This document shows positions 11,565-21,847 of a stretch of 64,000 nucleotides of DNA, one piece after another. Every line of letters begins with the position of its first letter. Position 1 is the first letter of the stretch. The notes beneath the pieces are model-generated. The model ran no database searches, was not told the origin of the DNA, and saw nothing but the letters and a program-made list of their open reading frames with translations. This DNA comes from Cristatella mucedo (lineage: Eukaryota > Bryozoa > Phylactolaemata > Cristatellidae). Made by a program: the position numbers and the translations under genes. The DNA is taken from positions 878,001-942,000 of the forward strand of contig WPIO01000113.1 in the NCBI GenBank assembly GCA_009760855.2. Reading direction: 5' to 3'.

Positions 11565-12740
11565 AAAAATGAAAACATGCATAAGTAAACCTAACGTCCT
11601 CAGAGAGGTAGATATTCAAAATGGCTTAAAACAGTCATTGTTTAAAAGTTCCAATCGACTAGTGCTCACCCTCCGAGGTTAGTTGACTACTTATCACGAC
11701 CACTAAGTTAAGGAAGACGTACTGTGTAATTTGCTTAAATTCTGCACTGAATAGAATTTATTTAGCCGAGGTTTCTTAGCTGATATACTGATGATGGATT
11801 GAATCTATGCGATAATAAAATTTGCTTAGCAGCAAGCCTAATATACTGAAATAATACAAAATCCAGACAGATCAGGCCATGCACTCGTCTCTTGACTGTC
11901 AGTCCACTAGAATTTTGGTAGGCACGTTTAAGGTAACCGACTTCATCCGATGCAAAGAATGGAACACGAGAAGCATTGAAAAGTTCTTAAGGCAGTCGAT
12001 GAAGTAGATAGGATGGAATTAGGAGCTTAGGATTGCTCGAAATAACTTGCCACGGTAAGAAAATCAACAAGAAATGTCGCCCTGATGTAATAGTGGTAGT
12101 CATTTCTCCAGTCTAGAAGTCACTGAGAAGAATTCCGTTGAGAATAAGATAATTGAGTAATAAGCAACAATAAGCACATGTACAAGTAAACTTCACGCCC
12201 TCAGAGAGGTAAATATTCAAAATCACTTGAAACAGTCAACGTTTGAAAGTTCAAATCATCCAGTGCTTTCCACCCAAGGTTAGTAGGTTACATACCACGA
12301 CCGATAGGTTAAGCGGGACATATTATGTATTTTGCTTACATTCTGTTCTGAATAAAATTATTTTGCTCACGTTTCTAAGCTGATATATAGGGACGAAAGG
12401 TTGAATCTAACCGATAATAGGATTTTTTTATCATCTAGCCTACTGGACTTAAGTCTCACCATATCCACATGAATCATTCCTTGCGTCCGTTGTTTTACTG
12501 CGACTCTACTAGGATTTCGCTGCGCCTGTTTTAGTTAACCGAGTTCATCCGATGCAAAAAATATAAATTAAGAAGCCTTGATAAGATCTTAAGACTGTCG
12601 AGAAAGTGAGTAGCATGGAATTGAAAGCTCAGGATTGCCGGAAATGTCTTACCACGGTCAGCAATTGAACAAAAATGTCGCTACTTTGTAATAGTGGGAG
12701 TTACTTCTCCAGTCTAGAAGCAACGGAGCGAAGACTTCTG
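11565..12740. repeat. Direct duplication of ~610 bp in intron 2 of copy A
   Basis: 11,565-12,150 and 12,170-12,740 are diverged direct repeats. Each contains 'CAGAGAGGTA(A/G)ATATTCAAAAT' near its start and an 'AGTCTAGAAG' block near its end. Gene B has only one copy (about 31,005-31,640). Confidence 0.75.
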
Positions 12741-13681
12741 TTATGAATGGTCTTTAAGTGTAAAGATGAAACAGTTTGTTATGGTTCTTGGAGGACCTGA
12801 TGGCTCAAAGAGGCTGAAACAGGTGGTACAATTCATCTAATGATTTCGTGCCTGGCTTTGGCGAGACCAATGAACTATCGTAAAAACATCATTCTGTGTT
12901 ATTGATCAACCGTTAGCTGTAAAAAATTATCCAACTAAGAGAAAAGCGTGAGAGATAAGGAACGTGGTTAAACAAATAACAAATTACTATTATTCCTGGG
13001 CTGATATGCAGCATTTCTTGCATGTAATTATTAAGTGGATATTAAAATTGCCACAAGTAAACTGCTCATGAATACGCGATTATTAGACTTTAAAACGAGT
13101 GCAATTATATTTGAGTTCTGAAATCATTATAAGTGAGAGCTCGTTCGTGAAAAGATTCAAGATGCACAATCTTCTGAAAGGATTCACGGTGTAACCTATG
13201 TCGTCTAATGGTATCGCTTAGAAGCTGCTCTTGGTTCTGTTAAAATTTTCGGGAGAATTATAGTACTAGTTGGAGTACAACGCATTCCCTTTAATTTTAA
13301 TAAGGGAACGAGGTGCGAGGATAGGCGTTACTGAGAGGTTATTCCGTACTGTAAATTGAAGTGTAAAGGCCATCTTTAGCTCAAGCAATATTAGGCTTCT
13401 TTACAGACTGTATAAAGAACTCTGCTTAGATTACGTAGAAACGCTAGGGTTGGCCTTGAAAATGTTTCTTCTAGCTTCCCCGTGGCTCTTCATTCAAAAA
13501 TCCATTAAACTATGCTTGCAGTTTATTTAGAATGAGGCTCTTACCTCGTTGTTATTAATAAATTTCTGCCCAGGCAAACTACGAATCAATTTGAATGTTC
13601 ATCCTTGTTAAGTTATATCCGATCGTGATGGACGTTGAAGGTGCATTGTCCTGGATTACTAGTGTTTGGCTGAGTTTACAG

Positions 13682-13827
13682 GACCAAAATTATAAATTTA
13701 CACGGGCTATCAAGTTTTTGCCGACGAACGAAGAAATGCTGCTGAGTGCAACAAATTTCAACGATCTGATGATTCACGATATAGGCCGCGGAACGTCATC
13801 CGTCTTTTGCCCGACGAATGATATCCG
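13682..13827 (+). pseudogene. Copy A exon 3 (WD40 blade 2)
   Basis: 146 bp, acceptor TTTACAG, donor CG|GTGGGT. Open, encoding '[20 protein letters not shown]'. No lesion here. Confidence 0.85.
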
Positions 13828-13963
13828 GTGGGTATCTACATGATGTTTAATGTTTGACTATGATAGGAGTGAGCTTCGTCCTGCTACAGATACATACTGT
13901 GAGTCACCTAGTGAAATGAGCTGCCGTCGCTTAATATTCCACTGAACGTTTGTTGTTGCTTAG

Positions 13964-14086
13964 GAGAAAGTTCCACAGTGCAGATGCCATTTCAAATGTC
14001 GTTGCTGTTGGAGACGCATTGGGAACCTTGGTACTAATATCTGACCAGGGTCACAAGATCTGTCAACAAACATGCATGACAAGGAG
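13964..14086 (+). pseudogene. Copy A exon 4 with frameshift
   Basis: The exon matches B ([20 protein letters not shown]) but is 123 bp where B has 124. One base is missing in ATCTG-TCAAC near 14,060, which shifts the frame before the donor GAG|GTAAAT. Confidence 0.85.
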
Positions 14087-14481
14087 GTAAATAAAGCTCA
14101 TGGCATTGCCATACCCACTGCAAACAACCTCGTCAGCTTGTCCATGATGACACAAAAATCCGTAACTGGGATGTATATATTCTCGTAACTCATCTCCAAC
14201 ATGCAGGCAAATTCAGTTCTCTTGGAATTTAGCCGGTAGGCATAATTAGTGATTAGTTATTCATTATTTGCTTGATTTATTGTGTATTATAATTCTCCCG
14301 GCCTAACGTCACTTCGCTTTAAATTTGATAGCTCATGCCGTTGGAATTACTTGCTCTCATTTTCAAAGGGAATCATGACCTCTGATATCGGACGAACTGA
14401 CCAGAGCTTATTGAGATAACTATACCTACAGTAAAAGCAACGTTTATATCAATTACTGGTCTTTGACTGGATCAATAGTAA

Positions 14482-14523
14482 ATATATAAATAAATAAATA
14501 AATAAATAAATATATATATATAT
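14482..14523. repeat. (AATA)n/(TA)n microsatellite in intron 4
   Basis: Runs of AAATA followed by TA. Confidence 0.9.
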
Positions 14524-14562
14524 GATTGTATGTGTATAATGTATGGGTATACATAGTTTTAT

Positions 14563-14782
14563 GGTGGCATTTAGTGGGTCGCTGTAATTCGTCCTTTATA
14601 TGCCTAGGCATTCTGACACTGCTTGCTGGTACTAACCATTTTTGCATGACCCTATGCATGTCACCCCTCATCAAGTTATTCTCATTGTTCATTGAGCATA
14701 TACAAAACTTCGAATGTTTTTCAGTTGCAGCAAATGTAAAGTGCTCAGAAATAGATTGAGTAAGCTAAGCTGAGGGTGTTGT

Positions 14783-14784
<2 letters not shown>
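14563..14784 (+). mobile_element. CR1-like 3' UTR fragment, shared with copy B
   Basis: Starts at TTTAGTGGGTCGCTGTAAT, matching the CR1 3' UTR at 39,557-39,790, and ends in the degraded hairpin. The same insertion is at 33,472-33,682 in intron 4 of B, so it is older than the A/B split. A TA microsatellite (14,785-14,818) follows directly. Confidence 0.75.

Positions 14785-14818
<34 letters not shown>
14785..14818. repeat. (TA)n microsatellite at a CR1 tail
   Basis: Pure TA run directly after the CR1 hairpin. Confidence 0.9.
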
Positions 14819-14823
<5 letters not shown>

Positions 14824-14893
14824 GCATGTATGTATGTATATACTAAGCGTGTGGGTATATTTTCCAAGAATGTTGCTCTCCTTTTATCTACAG

Positions 14894-15041
14894 ATTAGTT
14901 ACGTGGAGTTCGGCTCCAATGGCGAGAATCTGCTGCGCATTTCATCCCTTGATCGTACGATTAAACTTTGTGACTGTCGGAACATAAAAGACAGCTCGAG
15001 GGCTCTTTGTGAACTCTGGCGAGACATTGAAGTTAACAGCG
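14894..15041 (+). pseudogene. Copy A exon 5 (blade 4), DWD tryptophan lost
   Basis: 148 bp with intact acceptor CTACAG and donor G|GTGAGT. It reads 'SSLDRTIKLCDCRNIKD', where B has [12 protein letters not shown]. The tryptophan of the WDxR motif, which in DDB2 contacts DDB1, is a cysteine here. Confidence 0.85.
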
Positions 15042-15384
15042 GTGAGTCTGGTGATCGACTAAAGCAACGTCAGTTGAAATTCAGCCTGGCTTCTGCATTG
15101 ATATGCTTGTCGTGACGTCTAGAAATTTGGAATTTCTTTAATTACATTACATAAGTTAGCTATGCCTACTTAATGGACAAGTTAATATTGAATCAGCCAC
15201 CTAACGTGCTATACCATACCCCACCCTTTTTCCAGTGTGATGTGTACAATGTCAGTTGGAAACGTTACCTTTTATTTGCTCCAATGTTTGCACGTTAGGT
15301 AAAATGAGCCTAGATAACCTCTTCCTGCCTAATTTCTTTTGCTGGTATTTAGTTTCCCCTCATTACAAAAACGCATTGCCCAAA

Positions 15385-15600
15385 TAACATAATAATTAGC
15401 AAGAAGTGTCCATGGTTAAAAACAAATTGATTATCAGAAGCCACGCCAGCCAAGACCAGTCTACGCACTCTAGATGACTGCCAGTTTAGAGGGGTCTAGC
15501 CGTCTCATTCCCTTTTCCGCCCATGTACTCCTTCGGAAGAACTAATATTCCAGGCGTGTATTGTTTTTGCACTGCCGAGCCATCCTTCGTAAAGGACCTT
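15385..15600 (+). mobile_element. Diverged LTR fragment in intron 5 of copy A
   Basis: Resembles the internal part of the ~448-bp LTRs (for example 24,320-24,500), including 'AGTCTACGCACTCTAGA' and a block matching the CCCGTTGTAGTCCTTGGG region. Both ends are missing. Strand is given relative to the other copies. Confidence 0.5.
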
Positions 15601-16931
15601 CCAGCAGCTAGTGGCAGTTTGACATAGATGGATGACCCTGAAGATGCCGCCGCTGCACGGTTTTTGTACCGTGCTGCCGAGTCATTCCCTGAGAGCTATT
15701 GACCCCCACGCCTCATCCCGAGCAAACGCTCTAGGGGCGACCGATGCTCAGGTGGTTTTGTCTCTCGTTAGGTCGACCTCCAAACGTTTACGGCCTCCCT
15801 AATCAAGTTACCTCACAAGTATGCTTACAACTTCTACTTATTTCAAATTGTGTGATTCTTATCGAGGTCAATGGAAAGGGTAGCGGCCGAACATTGAAGC
15901 TCTTGCCTGAAACCATTGAATCCTACAGTCAGGGTCTGGCCACTCTTAGTAGTCAGCTCTCGGCTGTCAATGTACCACGGCCTGTCCAGTAATGCTGACT
16001 TGAGTAGTGTCCTTCTGCTAGTTCTAGTGGTTGTATCTGAAGCAGGGGATAATACTAATCACTAAATCTTTCTCAATTACTTATCTGTTGGCGATAGCAG
16101 CACAGTCACTACGTTGCTTTTTTGCATACCTACGTTTTGATTTTTTGTTTTAGAAAAGCTCAGCCTGCCAGAACTCGAAGTGAGGTTTGTTTGTTATCGA
16201 CCCGTCCATCGACCTTTTAATGATTACAACTCAATTTTTCCTATGTAACCTCCAAGCATGTGCTATGTTGTGTGTCATTTTTGTGCAGTCATTTTTAATC
16301 CCTCTTAGCCTTTCAGCATATCATAGTCGGTCAGCTATAGAAAAGAATGTTGTCCTGGCGGTAAATCTTGGATTGTAATACGCAACGTAAACTGTACGAC
16401 GAAAAAAAAGTCGCTAATTAAATCGGCCAAAATGTTAATCAGACATAAGAAAACCTTGCTGACTATGTCGACTCAACTTGTGCATCGTCTAGACAACCTT
16501 GGAGAAGTTCAGCTATCTTGGCTGTCAGGTTTAGTGTCATTGGTTACTTGCACAGCTAAGTAACTGCACACCAACCTCCGTTGAATTAATATTTAGAATG
16601 TAAAAGATTTCTAAATTCTTGCCACTTATTTTTGAACTCACATTGTATACCCATTCGTAGCTATCTCAATCCGTTTTCTATCTAAATTCAACTCTTTTCC
16701 AACTCGGTTTGATTAATTCTGACCAAAGCAAACGTCGACTCATTCGCAGAGAGAATCCCAAATGATTACACTCTTACAATCTTGGATCCCAGCTCCGTCT
16801 GAAAGCATCAAGTGTTCCATGAGTTAATAGGATCTCAAATAAAACCTGAAAATCAGCCTGTTTCATTCGGACTCTGCTGCCTCCAAGTGAACGCTGAGCT
16901 TGTGAATGCTCATAAATTGCTTCTCGTTTGG
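15601..16931. other. Rest of intron 5, copy A
   Basis: From about 16,150 it is colinear with 39,830-40,600 of gene B. 15,601-16,150 holds nothing I recognise. Confidence 0.5.
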
Positions 16932-17098
16932 CGTCTTTCATCAAAACCGATGGCTGCCGCCTGCTAACCACCACCAAGAACGACGAAATTCTGGTTTTCA
17001 GCGGCTCTGCCTGGAATCAGGAGCTTACGTTCAGGCATTATAACCAGGATATCTATGAGGACCTGTGCTTGTCTCTTTTCAACGTGGCGCCGATGAAG
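16932..17098 (+). pseudogene. Copy A exon 6 (blade 5), acceptor destroyed
   Basis: 167 bp, encoding '[20 protein letters not shown]', with donor AAG|GTATGT. The acceptor TTTAG of gene B is TTTGG here (16,927-16,931). Confidence 0.85.
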
Positions 17099-18001
17099 GT
17101 ATGTGTGCAACCGTCACGTAAGTTTCTTTGTTGATTATTTATATTATTTATAGAGTTCCTTACTTACTATGTATGAGACTTGAGTCTTGAGATCTGAGAG
17201 TCTTGAGAGACTATGAGTCTCGGCTAATGTCATGATAATCTTTGGAGTCATGATTTTCAGCATTCTTTGGTTCCAATATATACCACCATGATGTCTGCAG
17301 CCGTGTACCTTTGTGAATTTTTAGTTATGGATTATTTCAAACGCAATCATTGCTATCGATCCTCCTTTTTCGTATGCCCTATGCGAGCAGGTTGTATTTA
17401 CTGGCACTTAAAATATTCGACATGAGTAATGTTCTGCACTATTGGCAGTTTTAACGTGTAAATGTAGTTTTTGGCAGATTTCTGTTCAGACCCATTCTGG
17501 TTTGAGAAGAATATCACATTTCAATCTCGATCAAACCTATTTTTATAGCTTATTGGCTAGCATAACTTCACAATCAAGAAAAGCAAAAACCGAAAAACAA
17601 GTGAGGACATATCGATTTGCAGAAGAGTAAAGCAGACGTGTTTAATTATCACGTTGCATAGTGCTGGTCATCAGTTGCAGCTAAAGCACTGCAGAAGCAC
17701 TAGTAAGTTGGCAGTGATTTGAATGACGTGATATTTTGGTTTGACGTTAATTATTGCTGTTATCAATCCGTGAAATAGTTCTACCGCTTGTGGCTTATTA
17801 GGCGTTTTGCCTTTATGTCATTGACAAATCAGGGAGATCTTAAAATAAGACTGATGTGTTTATAAAGAGTGCTTCTTTTGTGACATGCTGAAATGGCGGA
17901 CCTACAAGGACTGTGCTATATCCGTAGCTTGTTAAGTCAGAACAAGGGCAACGTATCAACTGCCTACTTCTGTATGCAGCTTTGTCTCGAATACGTTTCA
18001 G

Positions 18002-18187
18002 GCGTCGTGGCATCCTCTGATTGATGCGACAGTCGTCGGGCACTACCAAGAACATCACCTTAGCCAGTCAGTGCTGCTATTAGTCGGAGGACGTAATGGG
18101 CTAAGTAGAAGAAACGTGGACATGAACTTAGGAGATGACTTCGAGCCAATACCTAACATACATACCCAATTTAGATTAAATTGCACA
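18002..18187 (+). pseudogene. Copy A exon 7 (blade 6)
   Basis: 186 bp, acceptor TTTCAG, donor ACA|GTAAGT. Open, '[20 protein letters not shown]'. No lesion inside the exon. Confidence 0.85.
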
Positions 18188-18333
18188 GTAAGTTGCTTGA
18201 TTTCTCCACTCAGCTCCGAAGGCCAAATGTCGAACCAATGGCCTACCTGGATGATTTTCTGACTATATATGATGCATTGACGATGATTTTGTGACTTAAA
18301 GAGATAATACATCTAGTTTTTTTGTATTTGCAG

Positions 18334-18569
18334 TCATACGATTTTAGTACCACTACTGACTACCTTGCAGCATCCACTTTTACGTTGCAAGCATATAAGC
18401 GTTAGCAGCCTCAATTTTCGCGAAATTCCTATTTGATTTGCATTATAGCGTTTCTGGCATAGCTTCAAAAGACCGCGATGCTGTGTTCGGGACCTGTGGT
18501 TTGAATGCTGCTGTTCTTTGGTCCCAGAGTCGCTTCAAGCGAGGTTGCCTTGCGGGCACGTCATGCTAG
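18334..18569 (+). pseudogene. Copy A exons 8 and 9, donor lost
   Basis: Exon 8 (18,334-18,379) follows acceptor TTTGCAG, but its donor is TT where the other copies have GT. Exon 9 (18,463-18,569) follows GGCATAG and encodes 'VFGTCGLNAAVLWSQSRFKR', then stops at TAG (18,567-18,569). This blade keeps its VLW, unlike B. Confidence 0.7.
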
Positions 18570-19420
18570 TTACATTCACTGGGCGCTCTAAGGAAGTTCG
18601 TCTCCATGTTCTCTTTGTTTATCCGTCTTCAAAGAACCTCTGTTGAGCCCGATCGTAGAGTATGATCAACCTGCATTTAAATGCTTTCTTCGGCAGATTG
18701 CTCATACTGCCCTTTGTTCCGAAATAGGTTTGAATGTACTCGTCCAGAACGTGGCAGCTGTCAGTGAATTGGACTGAGCAACACGCGCACATCAGCAACT
18801 ATGCCGTAATGGCACACTCGGAAATGCGGTTGCTTTCACGACCTCGATCCCAAGGTCGCGGGTTTGAATCCCGCGGCAGGCGATACTTTACCGCCACTGC
18901 AAGCGGTTTTGATAGCCATAAAGGCTCTTCTGTCGCCATATAAAAAGAGGCTGTTTTATCAGCTAGGATTTTTTGTTATGCCATCAGCTCAAGGTCAGAG
19001 CTTGTCTACCAGCTTGATACGAATCGATCAATGACATGGCACACGTCATTGCGAATCATTATGTGCAACTTACCTTTTTAACGACAACAGCATGATATTA
19101 AGACTTATTAGTACCAAGTGTCATCATCTCGAGTGCCGTTCCGTCTCTATATAAAAAGCTACGACGCTAAGTCCGAATTCATTAAGTTTGTTACCTTCTC
19201 ATTTTTTACGGCATCCCTTCCTCTCGGAATGCTGGAGAGAATTTTGTTGCTCCAAATAGTTTGCCATAGTGCTTCGAATTTTGCGTCGAAGTCGTGGTCC
19301 AACGTACCGTGCATTTTTCATGGAAAGAAATTTATAAAAATACAGGGTCAGCGACTGAGAATATATAGCCAAGACCTGTTTAAAGCTTAGCTGTTTGTGC
19401 TGTGACCCAGCGCCTCTGAA
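18570..19420 (+). other. Conserved 3' flank of copy A
   Basis: Colinear with 42,270-42,900, 43,700-44,430 and 50,000-50,730 apart from the SINE at 18,806-18,976. It contains decayed versions of the two unrecognised frames described at 43,834 and 44,129; an in-frame TGA follows 'AAVSELD' near 18,775. Confidence 0.6.
18806..18976 (+). mobile_element. tRNA-derived SINE with target-site duplication
   Basis: The head carries an A-box-like 'TGGCACACTCGG' (18,810-18,821) and a B box 'GGTTTGAATCC' (18,861-18,871). The body ends in GAGGCTG...TTTTT. It is flanked by direct repeats TATGCC (18,800-18,805 and 18,977-18,982). The homologous site in B's flank (near 42,500) is empty, so it inserted after the A/B split. 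Confidence 0.85.
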
Positions 19421-20650
19421 ATTATGTCCCCAGGGCTGATATCAGAGCTGATCGCTTCGGGCTCCCGGGCCTCCCGTGCTGGTGGAGGCGTTAGATACGT
19501 CGGCGGCTAGTAGTTTGCACATGAGCAAAAGAAAAGCCAACCAGAGCCCCAGCTGCGGCCAGGGCCGCCAACGTAGACACAGCGAGTCGGGCGGAAACTG
19601 TTGTATGAGTACTAGCTCTTTTGATATTCCTAGAATTGCATCAAGCAGCTCAGCACGTTACCCATAAGCATCGCTGTAAATTTTTCTGAGTGATCTTGAA
19701 GCCTTTTACCAGATGCTAACTCCGTCTGCCCATCCAAACACTTGTCTTTTGAATCTTCACCCGATGTACAATAGGCACCCAGTAATCAGCTAGCTTATTT
19801 TGTTATTGTCTCTACCTGCTCACCTTGACTGAAACTTCGGTAAAATCGGTTAACTGTCTGGTAAGTTAAGAAGAGTCCCCGATTGGTTTCTCGTTCCTTC
19901 ACACGACTAAAAAATACTCGCTGATTTACCACATTCTTTTCTATACGGACATAAGAAACTTTATGGCTATCCCCAGTGCTTGCAACAGTGACTCTGAATT
20001 ACCACCGCAGTATTCGAACCCAAGACTTCAGCATTAAGGTCATGACAAGCAAGCGCCCGACCATAGTGTGCTATAGCGACTGGAACTATCAAAACGGGAG
20101 GTGGTTGCTATATTTTTGAGCTCTAAATCCGGCTACAAGGCCTTTGCAGTACCAGCGAATCAGTCTTTTGAATCTAGTGCACTGATTTCTGCCGACAACA
20201 AGCTACCGATGGTGGTAGTAGTCTATCGGTCACTATATTGACACCAGTGAACGGTCACTGGCATTCAGTTGCAGCTAAGACTTACAACAATCAAACTTCT
20301 TCAATCTCACTACGATTCTATGTGTAAAAACTCGATCCTTTCTCGTCATGGGTTACTTCAACATTTACTTTGATAAGGTATCTGAAGCCTTTAGCATTTA
20401 ATTTATTGCAGTCACTGAAGCCACTGGTCTCCCAAGGCTCATAAGTGTGGTCTTAATCATATCACGGTTCGCACAGTCTACCCAATCTCGCCATGCAAAT
20501 GTACTTTGTGATCACCGATGATTACCACGTCCTGAACTGGTATATTGAAAATTCCAGCCTAGATGGTATGTTCCGTAGTTCGGTTCATACATTTGACAGC
20601 CAGCCGATGAACAACACCAATGGTTTATTGCAATATTTTATGCAACAATG
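19421..20650 (+). mobile_element. Diverged CR1-like element, 5' half
   Basis: Aligns with 36,340-37,380 of the nearly full-length CR1: the GCGGCTAGTAG block near 19,504, the EN-domain region, and 'FAVPANQSFESSALISADNK' near 20,150. Stops are frequent. It is cut off near 20,640, where a gypsy fragment begins. Equivalent relics follow at 44,460 and 50,760. Confidence 0.65.
19909..20076 (-). mobile_element. tRNA-derived SINE inside CR1
   Basis: Reverse-strand B box reads GGGTTCGAATACT. It is flanked by CGACT on both sides (19,904-19,908 and 20,077-20,081). The same insertion is at 43,297, 44,944 and 49,596, so it predates duplication of this flank. Confidence 0.8.
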
Positions 20651-20658
20651 CCAATATT

Positions 20659-21470
20659 TTAAAGGTATAAAAAGGGTTGAAGGGACGGACTCGAGCGAGC
20701 AGCCCAATTATTGCTCTCTTTAAAGCTATCCAACCAGGTCAGCGACCTCTGGTCTCTTACCACGATGAACTGATGGCCTAGCAGGTACACTTCAAAAGCT
20801 TTCACGCCTTGCCTTATCGTCAGACATTCCTTCTCGACCGTAGAGTATCTTTCTACCCAAGGTAACAACTTCTTACCATAGTTTGCGACCATATGGTCGT
20901 CTCCTTTATTGTCCAGCTGGCGTAAGACAGCTGCAATCCCTTTGTCGGATGCATCCATCTGGAGCAAGAACTCTCTGGAGAAGTCCGGGTTCTGCAGAAT
21001 GGGTGCTGAACAAAGCTGGTCCTTGAAGGTCTGGAACGGTTTTTTGCTGGTGTCCGCATTGTCCAGCACACGTTAAATGGGGCTGCTTTGCGGGATAAGT
21101 CAGTAAGAGCCGAAGCTTCAGCCGCATACTCCGGTATAAATCTCTCGTAGTACCCGATGAGTCTTAAGAAGGCTAGGACGTGAGTTTTTGTTATCAGCCT
21201 TAGGAACATTTGGACGGCTTGTACCTTGTTCTGAACCGGCTGTAAAGATTCTCTTCCAACTGTGTGACCAAGATACGAGTAACGAGGCATAGCCATTTGA
21301 CATTTCATCGGATTGGCCGTGAGGCGTGCCTGAGACAGTCTCTCTTATACTTCCTTCTGGGGATCAAAGTATTCTTTTGGGGTTTTTCTGTGTAACACCA
21401 GGTCCTCTTAATATGAGCCAGCGAAGGCTTTTCGTCCGTGGATGACTTGATTCATTAGCCTCAGGAATGT
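20659..21470 (-). mobile_element. Ty3/gypsy-like pol fragment (RT-RNase H), dead
   Basis: Minus-strand reading gives RT thumb ('VLAFLRLIGYYERFIPEYAA', 21,100-21,240), then RNase H ('FLLQMDASDKGIAAVLRQLD', about 20,930-20,990; 'RYSTVEKECLTIRQGVKAFE', about 20,790-20,850). The frame shifts near 21,070. Upstream, an in-frame stop lies at the catalytic aspartate box near 21,415. No LTR adjoins this copy, and no integrase is seen. Confidence 0.8.
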
Positions 21471-21509
21471 GGCAGTTTTTTTTTGAAGACGAAATGTGGT
21501 GTTTCAAAA

Positions 21510-21735
21510 TTAAGTGACATTTCATTAGACAACTAAATTAGCTTCAGATTAGGTGTGCCTACTTGCAGCAACATAACATCACTAAAACGTGGGCTTAATT
21601 TGACCTGGGATATAAAATCTAAGTTGGTCCATGGATTAGTGACTTCCTGCCTTGACTTCTCTAACTCAGTGCTTGCAGGTCTACCGGCTTGTGCAATCAT
21701 TCTCGCCTCCTGACATAGAGAGCTCCAACGTGCGT
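21510..21735 (+). mobile_element. CR1-like C-terminal RT fragment
   Basis: Matches 24,740-24,960 and 48,300-48,530 (TTGGTCCATGGATTAGTGAC). Heavily mutated. Confidence 0.6.
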
Positions 21736-21847
21736 TCGTCGTCGTTGCAGAATTATTCCAAAAACCGAAGTTCTTGCGAACATTGTATTCGGAAAGGATA
21801 CAGGTAAGACCTTTTTAAAGTTATTCTGATTGTTATTTCACCTGTTG

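Larger units (their letters stand above)
6954..18569 (+). pseudogene. DDB2-like gene copy A, unprocessed pseudogene
   Basis: Nine exon homologues of gene B lie in order: 6,954-7,085; 11,319-11,516; 13,682-13,827; 13,964-14,086; 14,894-15,041; 16,932-17,098; 18,002-18,187; 18,334-18,379; 18,463-18,569. Lesions seen directly: exon 1 has lost its 5' part; a TGG-to-TGA stop at 11,472-11,474; a 1-bp deletion in exon 4 (123 bp against 124); the acceptor AG of exon 6 changed to GG at 16,930-16,931; the donor GT of exon 8 changed to TT after 18,379; and the blade-4 tryptophan changed to cysteine (LCDCR). Introns are retained, so it arose by DNA duplication and not by retroposition. Family assignment is as for copy B. 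Confidence 0.85.

Noticed and set aside
16774-16977. Minus-strand 68-codon frame across exon 6 of copy A
   Set aside because: It overlaps the well-supported exon on the other strand and has no domain.
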